Below are positions 1 to 8,514 of a DNA stretch of 64,000 nucleotides, piece by piece. This stretch comes from Cronobacter sakazakii (GTDB lineage: Bacteria > Pseudomonadota > Gammaproteobacteria > Enterobacterales > Enterobacteriaceae): assembly GCF_000982825.1 (NCBI RefSeq), contig NZ_CP011047.1, forward strand, positions 1,922,001 to 1,986,000, written 5' to 3'. A model generated the notes under the pieces. It did not search any database. It had not been told where the DNA came from and saw nothing but the letters and a program-made list of their open reading frames with translations. Position numbers and translations under genes: made by a program. Positions within the stretch are counted from its first letter, which is position 1; every line of letters begins with the position of its first letter.

Positions 1-938
1 AGATCCTCATCGGTGCCAGTATGGGGATCGCGCTCGCGCCGCAGGACGCGGTAAACGCGACCGATCTGCTGCGCTTCTCGGACATCGCGCTCTATAAAGC
101 GAAAAGCCGCGGGCGCAACGGCTGGGTATTTTATAACGCCGATATGGCCGAACAGATTGTCCAGCGCCGCGAAATGGAGAACAGCCTGCGTGAAGCTATC
201 CGCGAGCAGCAGTTCCGGCTGGTCTATCAGCCGCGCTATGACGTCAACGCTGAAAAGGTGGTGGCGGTTGAAGCGCTGTTACGCTGGCATCACCCGACGC
301 TCGGGCTGCTGATGCCGGATCAGTTCATTCCGCTCGCCGAAGAGACCGGGCTGATTATCGCCATCAGCGACTGGGTGCTGAACGCCGCCTGCCGCGATGC
401 GCAGCGCGACATGCCCGGGCTTTCTGTCTCCGTGAATATTTCGGCGATGGAGTTCCGAACGCCAGGGCTGGTGGAGCGTGTGCAGGAGGTGCTGAACACG
501 ACCGGGCTTGCGCCAGAAAGGCTGGAGCTGGAAGTCACGGAAAACGCCACGCTCTCAAACCCTGAGCAGAGTCTTGCGCTGATGAATGGCCTCAAAGCGC
601 TCGGCGTGCGGCTGCTTATCGATGATTTCGGCACGGGCTATTCGTCGTTAAGCTACCTGCGCACGTTCCCGTTCGATGGCATTAAGCTTGATAAATCCTT
701 TGTGGCGGGCATGCCGCACTCGGATAACGCCAACAGCATCGTGGAGAATATCATCGGGCTTGGCAAAGCGTTCTCACTCAGCATCACCGCGGAAGGCGTG
801 GAGACGCCGGAGCAGCTGGCGCAGCTTAAAATGTATCAATGCGATGAAACCCAGGGATATCTGATGTGTCGGCCACTGCCGCTGGAGCGTCTCATCGCGC
901 AATTGCGTAAGCAGGGCATCCCCCCCGCGAAGGAATAA
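1..938 (+). CDS. C-terminal part of a GGDEF-EAL cyclic-di-GMP protein (5' end outside window)
   Basis: The reading frame is open from the window edge (frame from base 3), so the start lies upstream. The first ~40 residues are the end of a GGDEF domain (GASMGIALAP, then ALYKAKSRGRNG). They are followed by a full EAL domain with EALLRW, the metal-ligand segment DDFGTGYSSLSYL, KLDKSFV and AEGVET. EAL domains hydrolyse c-di-GMP. The key acidic residues are present, so phosphodiesterase activity is plausible. The GGDEF catalytic loop is not in view, so cyclase activity and any sensor domain cannot be judged. A terminator follows directly. Confidence 0.9.
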   Translation, partial: ILIGASMGIALAPQDAVNATDLLRFSDIALYKAKSRGRNGWVFYNADMAEQIVQRREMENSLREAIREQQFRLVYQPRYDVNAEKVVAVEALLRWHHPTLGLLMPDQFIPLAEETGLIIAISDWVLNAACRDAQRDMPGLSVSVNISAMEFRTPGLVERVQEVLNTTGLAPERLELEVTENATLSNPEQSLALMNGLKALGVRLLIDDFGTGYSSLSYLRTFPFDGIKLDKSFVAGMPHSDNANSIVENIIGLGKAFSLSITAEGVETPEQLAQLKMYQCDETQGYLMCRPLPLERLIAQLRKQGIPPAKE

Positions 939-950
939 TCCGCATCAATA

Positions 951-978
951 AAAAAGGCCCGCCAGTGCGGGCCTTTTT
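951..978. terminator. Bidirectional intrinsic terminator between the EAL gene and emrB
   Basis: A 7-bp GC stem (ggcccgc/gcgggcc) with a cagt loop is flanked by an A-run on the left and a T-run on the right. It can therefore end transcription of the convergent EAL gene (+) and emrB (-). Confidence 0.85.
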
Positions 979-987
979 ACAGAACCA

Positions 988-2526
988 TCAGTGAGCGCCA
1001 CCGCCGCCGCCGCCCGCGCCGAAAGGCGGTCTCGCGAACCAGATAAGCCCGAGCAGGACGAGGAACACGCCCGCAGACGCCCAGAAAATCTCATTGGCGG
1101 AGATAATCAGCCCCTGGTTGGTAATCTGCTGCGCAATATACCCGGACGCCTGCTGCTGCGTCATTCCCATGCCCTGGAGCTGGTTATACATCTCCTGCGC
1201 GTTGGGGTTAAACGGCGTGACCGACTCGGTCAGCTGCGCGTGGTGCATCGATTCCCGGTTGGTCCACAGCGTCGTGGTTATCGAGGTGCCGATGGAGCCC
1301 GCGAGCGTCCTTAAGAAGTTCGACAGGCTCGACGCCGCCGCCAGCCGCTCCGGCGGCAGGCCGGAGAGGGTGATGGTAGTGAGCGGCATGAAGAAGCATG
1401 CCACCGCGAAGCCCTGAATAAACTGCGGCCATGCCGACGCCCCGAAATCCATTCCCGGCTCAAATGTATACGCGCGCCAGTAGAAGCACACCGCGTACAT
1501 AATAAAGCTGAATGTCACCAGGCGGCGCATATCCAGCCGGTGCGCGAAGCGCCCGATAATCGGCGAGAGAATCACCGGGATTATCCCGACCGGTGCCGAC
1601 GCCAGCCCCGCCCAGGTCGCGGTATAGCCGTAGACCTCCTGCAACAGCTGCGGCAGCAACACAATCGAGCCGAAGTAGAGCATATAGGCAAGACTGATAC
1701 TCAGACAGCCGATGGTAAAGTTGCGCGATTTAAACAGCGAGAGATCGACAATCGGATGTTCGTCGGTCAGCTCCCAGACAATCAGGAAGCTCAGCGCCAC
1801 TACCGCCACAACGGTCAACACGATGATTTCGGTTGAGTTAAACCAGTCGAGCTCTTTACCCTGGTCGAGCATCACCTGCAGGCAACCGATGCCTATCACC
1901 AGCAGCCCCAGCCCCACGGCGTCGATGCGCCGTTGCTCGGTGCGGGTTTCGCGCCCGCGCAGCGATTGCAGCGTCATCAATACCACGACGATGCCGATCG
2001 GCACGTTGATGAAGAATATCCAGCCCCAGTGATAGTTATCGCTGATCCAGCCGCCGAGAATGGGCCCGCAGATGGGGGCGACGATCACCGTCATCGACCA
2101 CAGCGCCAGCGCGACCGAACGTTTGGCGGGCGGATAGTTGCTCAGCAGCAGACTCTGAGAGAGCGGGATCAGCGGCCCGGCCACGATCCCCTGAATCACG
2201 CGGAAGAAAATCAGCATGTTCAGACTGTTTGAGACGCCACAGGCCCAGGAGGCAATCGCGAACGCGATAGTCGACCAGACGAACAGCTTCACCTCGCCGA
2301 CGCGCTTCGCAAGCCAGCCGGTCAAGGGAATCGAGATGGCGTTCGCCACCCCGAAGGAGGTAATAACCCAGGTGCCCTGGCTTAACGAGGCACCGAGGTT
2401 ACCGGCGATCGTCGGGATCGCCACGTTCGCGATGGTGGAATCCAGCACCTGCATGAAGGTGGCAAGCGAAAGGGCGATGGTCATGACGACCAGTTGCGCC
2501 CCTTCAAGCGGTTTACGTTGCTGCAT
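988..2526 (-). CDS. emrB: EmrB, inner-membrane MFS drug/H+ antiporter (DHA2 family)
   Basis: The 512-residue, highly hydrophobic protein has the 14-helix DHA2 layout. The N-terminal half includes LDSTIANVAIPTIAG, and the motif-A region reads GWLAKRVGEVKLF. The length equals E. coli EmrB. In the family, EmrB exports hydrophobic uncouplers and antibiotics (CCCP, nalidixic acid) through an EmrA-TolC channel using the proton gradient. It lies 14 bp downstream of emrA and is surely co-transcribed with it. The C-terminus ends in a glycine run (FGAGGGGGGAH), longer than I would expect but harmless. The gene order emrR-emrA-emrB is as in E. coli. Confidence 0.96.
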   Translation of the reverse strand: MQQRKPLEGAQLVVMTIALSLATFMQVLDSTIANVAIPTIAGNLGASLSQGTWVITSFGVANAISIPLTGWLAKRVGEVKLFVWSTIAFAIASWACGVSNSLNMLIFFRVIQGIVAGPLIPLSQSLLLSNYPPAKRSVALALWSMTVIVAPICGPILGGWISDNYHWGWIFFINVPIGIVVVLMTLQSLRGRETRTEQRRIDAVGLGLLVIGIGCLQVMLDQGKELDWFNSTEIIVLTVVAVVALSFLIVWELTDEHPIVDLSLFKSRNFTIGCLSISLAYMLYFGSIVLLPQLLQEVYGYTATWAGLASAPVGIIPVILSPIIGRFAHRLDMRRLVTFSFIMYAVCFYWRAYTFEPGMDFGASAWPQFIQGFAVACFFMPLTTITLSGLPPERLAAASSLSNFLRTLAGSIGTSITTTLWTNRESMHHAQLTESVTPFNPNAQEMYNQLQGMGMTQQQASGYIAQQITNQGLIISANEIFWASAGVFLVLLGLIWFARPPFGAGGGGGGAH

Positions 2527-2540
2527 ACAACCTCCGCCGG

Positions 2541-3716
2541 TTAACCCGCGTTCGCCTGCACGATATCGTTAATCAGCTTGTTCACCGGCTCCAGCGCGAT
2601 TTCGCGCGCGTTGCTCTGGTACGCAGGCTCAGAGCGCGTCTGGGTCGCGAGAACGCCGCCGTCGCGATTGGTGGTATCGACTTTCACCAGCGTGGACAGG
2701 CCGATGCGCAGCGGATGCTGCTCCAGCTGTTTCGCGTCCAGCTCGATACGTACCGGCAGACGCTGAACCACTTTGATCCAGTTACCGGTGGCGTTCTGCG
2801 CAGGCAGCAGGGAGAAGGCGCTGCCGGTGCCCATATCGAGGCCGACCACTTTACCGGTGTACTCCACGTCATCGCCGTAGATATCGCTCACCACGGTAGC
2901 CGGCTGGCCGATGCGCATATGCGCCAGCTGGGTTTCTTTAAAGTTCGCGTCCACCCACAGACCGCTCGACGGAACGATAGCCATCAGCGGCGTCGTCGGG
3001 CTAATCTGCGCGCCGACCTGAACAGAGCGGCGCGACACATAACCGGTCATCGGGCTGACGATTTTGGTACGCTCAAGCGCAAGCCAGGCGTTGCGCACTT
3101 CGGTGGCGGCCTGTTGCACCGCAGGCTGGTCTTCAAGCTTCGTGCCGAGGATCATCGCCTGGTTGGCGTTGTACTGCTGGATAGCGACATCCAGCTGCGC
3201 CTGGGCACTGGCGACCGCATCGCGGGCATGCTGCAGTTCTTCACGGCCAATTAAATTCGCGCTGCCGAGCGGCACGCGGCGGTTTAAGTCGCTCTGCGCC
3301 TGCGCCAGTGCGGTTTTCTTAACCTCAATATTCGCGGCGTACTGCTTGCTGTTAATCATCAGCTGTCGGGTCTGACGTACGCTTGAGGCCAGTTCCGTTT
3401 TCGCTTTCTCAAACGCCTGCTGGGCGTCGGTCGGGTCGAGCGTCACCAGCACGTCGCCTTTTTTCACAAAGTCGGTGTTCTCCACCCAGACTTTGGTGAC
3501 GCTGCCGGAGACCTGCGCCATGATTTGTACCTGATTCCCGGCCACGTAGGCGTCATCGGTCTCTTCAAAATGACGCGCCACTAAAAACCAGTAAACGCCA
3601 TACGCCACGGCAATAACAACAAAGAGCAAGGTTAATAACAGCAGGGCGCCTTTGCGTTTGCCCTTTTTGTTACTGACCGGTTGCTGCGGGGTGGTGTTCT
3701 CCGCATTTGCGCTCAT
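2541..3716 (-). CDS. emrA: EmrA, periplasmic adaptor of the EmrAB-TolC efflux pump
   Basis: The protein has 391 residues from MSANAEN. A start four codons upstream (MEIN) is open, but the chosen one matches E. coli EmrA. It has a short basic cytoplasmic N-terminus, one transmembrane helix (LLLLTLLFVVIAVAYGVYWF), a lipoyl/biotinyl half-motif (EETDDAYVAGNQVQIMAQV), a long alpha-hairpin rich in Gln/Ala, and a beta-barrel C-terminal part. It bridges EmrB to the outer-membrane channel TolC. Spacing to emrB is 14 bp. A strong hairpin terminator lies in the gap between emrR and this gene. Confidence 0.96.
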   Translation of the reverse strand: MSANAENTTPQQPVSNKKGKRKGALLLLTLLFVVIAVAYGVYWFLVARHFEETDDAYVAGNQVQIMAQVSGSVTKVWVENTDFVKKGDVLVTLDPTDAQQAFEKAKTELASSVRQTRQLMINSKQYAANIEVKKTALAQAQSDLNRRVPLGSANLIGREELQHARDAVASAQAQLDVAIQQYNANQAMILGTKLEDQPAVQQAATEVRNAWLALERTKIVSPMTGYVSRRSVQVGAQISPTTPLMAIVPSSGLWVDANFKETQLAHMRIGQPATVVSDIYGDDVEYTGKVVGLDMGTGSAFSLLPAQNATGNWIKVVQRLPVRIELDAKQLEQHPLRIGLSTLVKVDTTNRDGGVLATQTRSEPAYQSNAREIALEPVNKLINDIVQANAG

Positions 3717-3769
3717 GTTTATCTCCACGTTCTTATTGTTGTTGTCGGCGATAGCCGACCTCTGTTGTC

Positions 3770-3797
3770 AAAAAGGCCAGCATGAAAATGCTGGCCT
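3770..3797 (-). terminator. Intrinsic terminator/attenuator between emrR and emrA
   Basis: A perfect 10-bp stem (aggccagcat/atgctggcct) with a gaaa loop is followed, on the minus strand, by five T residues. It sits inside the emrRAB transcription unit and should reduce read-through from emrR into emrAB. A second small hairpin (gtcggc/gccgac, 3744-3759) lies just downstream of it. Confidence 0.75.
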
Positions 3798-3855
3798 GTC
3801 AGTGTAGCGGTTTCCTTGCAACGGCACGTTTGCGAAACGAGCGCTTATCGGCGCG

Positions 3856-4386
3856 TTAGCGAACGGCCTCAAGCAGCGTATTGTCCTCTTCCATCTGGTC
3901 GAGGCGGTCGAGCAATTTGCGGGTTATCTGCTCAAGCTGCTCTTTTTCCTGGCTGTTTAAAGAGGACCAGAGCAGATGCAGGCAGTGATGCTGCGGCGGC
4001 AGTACCTGACGTAAGAATTCCTGACCTTTTTCTGTCAACTGAAGATGCAGGCAGCGGCGATCGTTATCGCTTTCACGACGCTCGATCCAGCCGCGTTTTT
4101 CCAGCTCATCGGCAATACGGGTGGCGTTCGTGCGCGACGATCCCAGTGCGCAGCTCAGCTCGCTCGGCTGAATGCTGTGATTCTCCTGAGATTCCAGGGT
4201 CAGCAACGCCATAAACAATGTCTCGTTAATCCCCTGAGCCTTCAGCATTTTATTGCGGTTTTCCAGCAGCTTGCCTTGCATGTGCATGCACAGGCGAGTC
4301 AGGAGAATTTCCTGGTACGGAAAATCCTCATAGCGACTGGCGCGAAATTTAAGCATCTGTTCAATGGGCGTAAACGAACTATCCAT
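3856..4386 (-). CDS. emrR: EmrR (MprA), MarR-family repressor of emrRAB
   Basis: The 176-residue protein is the same length as E. coli EmrR. It has an N-terminal dimerisation segment, a winged helix-turn-helix at about residues 50-120 (SIQPSELSCALGSSRTNATR as recognition region, then the wing ESDNDRRCLHLQLTEKG), and a C-terminal dimer helix. The family protein represses its own operon and lets go when it binds drugs such as CCCP, nalidixic acid or salicylate. It is the first gene of the unit, transcribed from the promoter at 4417-4445. Confidence 0.96.
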   Translation of the reverse strand: MDSSFTPIEQMLKFRASRYEDFPYQEILLTRLCMHMQGKLLENRNKMLKAQGINETLFMALLTLESQENHSIQPSELSCALGSSRTNATRIADELEKRGWIERRESDNDRRCLHLQLTEKGQEFLRQVLPPQHHCLHLLWSSLNSQEKEQLEQITRKLLDRLDQMEEDNTLLEAVR

Positions 4387-4416
4387 TTGGGTATAACCTC
4401 ATTAATTGCAGCCGAT

Positions 4417-4445
4417 ATAATAACGACGGTAACAAATCATGTAAA
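4417..4445 (-). promoter_or_regulatory. Candidate sigma-70 promoter of emrRAB
   Basis: On the minus strand TTTACA (4440-4445) and TATTAT (4417-4422) are 17 bp apart, about 30 bp ahead of the emrR start. EmrR is known to bind this region in E. coli. I did not mark an operator because its consensus is loose. Confidence 0.65.
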
Positions 4446-4923
4446 TCTATTATTTAGATGAATCATTAATGGCTACGTTACCGTCATGAGCTTCCGGGCT
4501 ATTCCATACCCGGAGCGCCCGCCGCCTGCGACCTGGCGGGCAGAATATGAAATCGACGACCCCTGCGCGGTATGCGTATCGGCGAAAAACGGTGCGGGTC
4601 GGCGGTCGTTCATATAAGCGACAGAAAAGTAAAAAGTGGATTCGGATGATGTCAAACCAGACGGTAGCGAGCACAAACGCGGGATAACAGCCACGGACAA
4701 GCCGCTGAAAAATGATGGCAAAGTTTCGCTTATGCTCCCTGCCAGTGAAAATGCGCGAGGAGGCAGGGAGGGGCTTAAAGGTGTGGGTATATCCATATAC
4801 GTTTTTGATATATTACCGAAGTTAAAATCACTCGAATAAATAACTCCGCATAACCTTAACAGAGTGTTACCGCCCTTAACACCCTTCGCAGGCATTCTGG
4901 ACGGCAAAGGTGCGACGCAGACC
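4446..4923. other. 478-bp intergenic stretch with no convincing gene
   Basis: This lies between the emrR promoter and the 3' end of the YgaY-like gene. Open frames on both strands are short and show no family resemblance, sensible start signals or codon bias. E. coli has ygaZH (a branched-chain amino-acid exporter) near this position. Nothing resembling them is present here. Confidence 0.6.
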
Positions 4924-6108
4924 TCACTCTGCCCCGCTATGGCGGTGATAGCCGCGCCACCACACTACCAGATTTAGTAGGGCGACAATGGCGCCTGCGG
5001 CGCAGACGCCGTTCCAGCCTGCGTGTTGCCACGCCGAGGCGGAGATAAGCGAACCCGCCGCGCCGCCAATAAAGTAGCTGGTCATATAACCGGCGGTAAG
5101 ACGGTTACGGGCGTCCGGGGGGATGCGGTAAATCACGCTCTGGTTGGTGATATGTACGCCCTGTACCGTAAGATCGAGCACCAGAATGCCGATGATGAGC
5201 GCGATAACCGAAAACTGTCCGAACGCTACGGCAATCCACGACAGCAGCAGCAGGACCAGCCCCCAGGTGGTGGTGAGATGCGCCTTGCCTTTATCGACAA
5301 AACCGCCTGCCGGACGCGCGCCAAGTGCGCCAGCCGCACCCGCGAGACCGAACAGTCCAATCACGCCGTCTGAGAAATGAAACGGCGCGCCCGCCAGTAA
5401 AAACGCCATTGATGTCCAGAGAATGCTGAAGTTGGCGAAGGTGAGGCAGCCGAGCAGCGCGCGGGTGCGCAGCAGTTTATCGCGGGTAAACAGGCGGAAG
5501 ATGGAGCCGAGCAGTTGCGGATAGTTAAGCGTACTGGTCTGCCTGACGACAGGCAGGCCGCGCCAGAGCGCCAGCGCCATAACGGCCATCAGCACCGTCG
5601 CGACCCAGTACACCGTGCGCCAGCCGCCAAGATTCGCCAGCGCGCCGGAAACGGTACGCGCCAGCAGAATGCCGAGCAGCAGGCCGCTCATGATGGTCCC
5701 CACGACCTTACCGCGTTTTTCCGGCGCGGCGAGCGTGGCGGCAAGCGGCACCAGGATTTGCGCCACGACGGAGAACAGGCCGGTCAGCGCGGTGCCCAGA
5801 ATCATCATCGCGAGCGTATGACTGCTCGCGGTGATAAGCATCCCGGCGGCGGCTAGCAGCGTCATCACCACGATCATGCTGCGGCGTTCAAACATATCGC
5901 CGAGCGGCACCAGAAACAGCAGCCCGAAAGCGTAGCCGAGCTGGGCGGCGGTGACGATAAAGCCCGCCTGGTTAGCGGTAATGGCGAACGCGTGGGCGAT
6001 GGTGTCGAGCAGCGGTTGAGCATAGTAGTTGCTCGCGACCACAAGCCCGGTAGCGACGGACATCAGTACCGTCAGCGATGTGCTAAGTCCTTGAGTTTGT
6101 TTGGTCAT
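4924..6108 (-). CDS. YgaY-like MFS transporter
   Basis: The 394-residue protein has 12 predicted membrane helices. It carries an MFS motif A (PLGDMFERRSMIV) after helix 2 and a central cytoplasmic loop (PVVRQTSTLNYPQLLG). It occupies the position of ygaY between proX and emrR, and ygaY is a broken gene in E. coli K-12. Here the frame is intact. The protein belongs to the sugar-efflux/aromatic-compound exporter type of MFS proteins, but I cannot infer a substrate. It stands alone, with no partner gene. Confidence 0.85.
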   Translation of the reverse strand: MTKQTQGLSTSLTVLMSVATGLVVASNYYAQPLLDTIAHAFAITANQAGFIVTAAQLGYAFGLLFLVPLGDMFERRSMIVVMTLLAAAGMLITASSHTLAMMILGTALTGLFSVVAQILVPLAATLAAPEKRGKVVGTIMSGLLLGILLARTVSGALANLGGWRTVYWVATVLMAVMALALWRGLPVVRQTSTLNYPQLLGSIFRLFTRDKLLRTRALLGCLTFANFSILWTSMAFLLAGAPFHFSDGVIGLFGLAGAAGALGARPAGGFVDKGKAHLTTTWGLVLLLLSWIAVAFGQFSVIALIIGILVLDLTVQGVHITNQSVIYRIPPDARNRLTAGYMTSYFIGGAAGSLISASAWQHAGWNGVCAAGAIVALLNLVVWWRGYHRHSGAE

Positions 6109-6229
6109 AATGGTTCTGTATTGTTATCCAGAGAGGCGGGAAAACGCTTGCCGAAAGCCATTATGATAACGGAACCGCATCGTAGCGCCAGAATGTTGGG
6201 GATTTGTTAAGTGTCGGATTGTGCGTTTT

Positions 6230-6324
6230 GGCGCGGTGGGTGCGGTGGGTGCGCTGCGCTTACCCACCCTACATTGAAGAAGCGACTCCATTTGTAGGGC
6301 GGGTAAGCGCAGCGCACCCGCCGT
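6230..6324. repeat. Inverted pair of REP-like palindromes (BIME-like)
   Basis: The left element (about 6232-6271) reads ggtgggtgcgctgcgcttac. The right element (about 6293-6323) carries the reverse complement with small changes (gggcgggtaagcgcagcgca). Each is itself imperfectly palindromic. The same module recurs at 16248-16274 and 31845-31924. All copies are extragenic and downstream of genes, as for enterobacterial REP elements. Confidence 0.75.
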
Positions 6325-6342
6325 TAAAAATACGCCCGCCAT

Positions 6343-6374
6343 TAAAACAAAACACCCGCCGGGTGGCGGGTGTT
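6343..6374 (-). terminator. Intrinsic terminator of the proVWX operon
   Basis: A 10-bp stem (aacacccgcc/ggcgggtgtt) with a 4-base loop sits 20 bp beyond the proX stop codon. On the minus strand it is followed by a T-rich tract (TTTTGTTTTAAT). Confidence 0.85.
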
Positions 6375-6393
6375 ATCTCTCATCGCAAAGCGC

Positions 6394-7389
6394 TTACTTC
6401 TGCGCGGCCAGCGCTTCCTTGATCCAGCCGTCGAACTGCTGCTGGTGCGCTTTAATCCAGCCATCCACATGGCTTTCGATATCCGCCTCGCTCGCTCTGC
6501 CGCTGTGCATCATCGCGTTCTGGGCGTTGATATCGGTAATCGGCAACTTCATTACCGCGAACAGCTTCGCCGCCGCCGGGTTCTTCTCCGCCCAGGCTTT
6601 GTTCGCCACAATGTGCATCGTATTCACCGGGAAGCCGAAGTTATTGCCGTTTGAAAGTTTGGTATCGATATCCTTCTGCTCGCCCGGCAGGGACGAGAAC
6701 GGCACCTGCAGCCACACCACATCTTTACCCGGCTTCAGCACGTCGCTCACCCAGTACGGCGTCCAGGTGTAATAGAGCACCGGTTTGCCTTCTTTATAAC
6801 GTGCAATGGTATCGGCCATCATCGCCGCGTAGTTGCCGTGGTTCACGGTCACGGTGTTTTGCAGGCCATATGCCGTGTTCTGATGATTAATCACCGCCTC
6901 GCAGCCCCAGCCAGGCGTACAGCCCATCATGTCCGCTTTGCCGTCGCCGTTGCTGTCAAACAGCTTCGCGAGCTTCGGATCTTTCAGCTGCGCGATATTG
7001 GTAATGTGATATTTCTCGGCGGTTTTACGGTCAATCAGATACCCCTGCGCCGCGCCGGTCACATAGGTGCCTTCACGGTAAAACTTCTTGTCGCCGCCTG
7101 CGGCCGCGTACATATCGTCATGCAGCGGCTGCCAGTTCACGGCGGTAAAAGTAGCGTCGCCGGAGGCAATCGAGGTGTAGCCGACGTTGTAATCCACTTC
7201 GCTGGTTTTATTCACGGTATAGCCGAGCTTCTCCAGCGCGCGGCTTACTAACCGCGTCTGAAAACTCTCTTCGGAAATTGTGCTCTGCACCGGCTGGACG
7301 GTAATGCCTTTGCCGGGCAGGTCGGCGGCAAAGGTGCTGGTGGTAACGAGTGTGGCAAAGGCTGTGGCGAAAAGAACAGAATGTCGCAT
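6394..7389 (-). CDS. proX: ProX, periplasmic glycine betaine/proline betaine-binding protein
   Basis: The 331-residue precursor has a Sec signal peptide (MRHSVLFATAFATLVTTSTFAA, cleavage before DLPGKG). The mature part is nearly collinear with E. coli ProX. It includes the tryptophan-rich betaine-binding positions (FTAVNWQPLHDDMY and YYTWTPYWVSDVL) and the cysteine-containing CTPGWGCE loop. It delivers osmoprotectants to the ProW-ProV ABC importer. It is the last gene of the osmotically induced operon, 54 bp after proW. Confidence 0.97.
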   Translation of the reverse strand: MRHSVLFATAFATLVTTSTFAADLPGKGITVQPVQSTISEESFQTRLVSRALEKLGYTVNKTSEVDYNVGYTSIASGDATFTAVNWQPLHDDMYAAAGGDKKFYREGTYVTGAAQGYLIDRKTAEKYHITNIAQLKDPKLAKLFDSNGDGKADMMGCTPGWGCEAVINHQNTAYGLQNTVTVNHGNYAAMMADTIARYKEGKPVLYYTWTPYWVSDVLKPGKDVVWLQVPFSSLPGEQKDIDTKLSNGNNFGFPVNTMHIVANKAWAEKNPAAAKLFAVMKLPITDINAQNAMMHSGRASEADIESHVDGWIKAHQQQFDGWIKEALAAQK

Positions 7390-7443
7390 CGTTATTCCTT
7401 TTATTCAGATGAGGGAAAGCGGGCGGCCTGCGCCGCCAGCGCT

Positions 7444-8514
7444 TTATTTAATGAATGGACGGGTGATAAGACCAAGCGGGCCGCTGGCGTACCAGCGACG
7501 GTTGCCGCGGCTGCGGGCGTCACGGCCCACGGCCTGCGTCAGCCGGTCGAGAATAATGGCGAGGATAACAATCCCCACGCCGCCGACCGTGGCAAGCCCC
7601 ATGTCGAGGCGGCCAATACCGCGCAGTACCATCTGGCCCAGCCCGCCGACGGCGATCATCGAGGCGATCACAACCATAGAGAGAGCCAGCATCAGCGTCT
7701 GGTTAATCCCCGCCATAATGGTGGGCATGGCCAGCGGTAACTGTACTTTAAACAGCATCTGGCGCGGGCTGGAGCCGAACGAGCGCGCCGCTTCGATAAG
7801 ATCTTCCGGCACCTGGTTAATCCCGAGGATCGTCAGGCGCACTACTGGCGGCAGGGCGAAGATAATCGTTACCACCACGCCCGGCACGTTGCCGATGCCA
7901 AACAGCATCACAATCGGCACCAGATAAACAAACGCGGGCGTCGTCTGCATCGCATCCAGCAGCGGGCGAATAATTTTCGCCGCGCGCGGGCTACGCGCCA
8001 GCCAGATCCCAAGCGGCAGGCCAATCACCACGCAGAACAACAGCGCGGTCAGCACCAGCGCCAGCGTCACCATCGCCTGCGACCAGGCGCCAATGGCGCC
8101 GATGAGGATCAGCGATACCAGCGTCGCAACCCCCATACCCGCCCCGGAAATCTGCCAGGCGATCAGGGCAAACAAGATAATCGCGACAGGCGCGGGCATC
8201 CCCAGCAGCAGCTGCTGGAAGGCGTTCAGGATGTAATCCACCGGCACGCGAATGCCCTGGAACAGCGGGCGGAAGTGCGTCACCACCCAGTCGATGCCTT
8301 CCGTTACCCAGCGGTCGAGCGGAATCAGCGTGTTATGGAACGGATCCATAATGTTGAAATGCTCGGGCGCAGGCGCGGGCGCGCTGTTCAGCCAGTCGGT
8401 AGAGCCGCTCTCCGGCGCAGGTGTCGGGCTGCCCCAGGCGTCTGCGCTGCTGGCGCTGTTCGCGGCGGCATCCGCGCTGCCGGTATCCCACGGATTTTGC
8501 GTCTGGTCAGTCAT
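7444..8514 (-). CDS. proW: ProW, permease of the glycine betaine ABC importer
   Basis: The 356-residue protein has a long Ala/Pro/Ser-rich cytoplasmic N-terminal tail (about 90 residues, typical of ProW). A binding-protein-dependent permease domain follows, with the EAA-type coupling loop (EAARSFGSSPRQMLFKVQLP at about 240-260). It forms the membrane channel with ProV and receives substrate from ProX. Its start overlaps the proV end by 8 bp, indicating translational coupling. Length is close to the 354 residues of E. coli ProW. Confidence 0.97.
   Translation of the reverse strand: MTDQTQNPWDTGSADAAANSASSADAWGSPTPAPESGSTDWLNSAPAPAPEHFNIMDPFHNTLIPLDRWVTEGIDWVVTHFRPLFQGIRVPVDYILNAFQQLLLGMPAPVAIILFALIAWQISGAGMGVATLVSLILIGAIGAWSQAMVTLALVLTALLFCVVIGLPLGIWLARSPRAAKIIRPLLDAMQTTPAFVYLVPIVMLFGIGNVPGVVVTIIFALPPVVRLTILGINQVPEDLIEAARSFGSSPRQMLFKVQLPLAMPTIMAGINQTLMLALSMVVIASMIAVGGLGQMVLRGIGRLDMGLATVGGVGIVILAIILDRLTQAVGRDARSRGNRRWYASGPLGLITRPFIK

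Noticed and set aside
4473..4907. Open frames between emrR and the YgaY-like gene
   Set aside because: They have no codon bias, homology or ribosome-binding site. I treat the stretch as intergenic.
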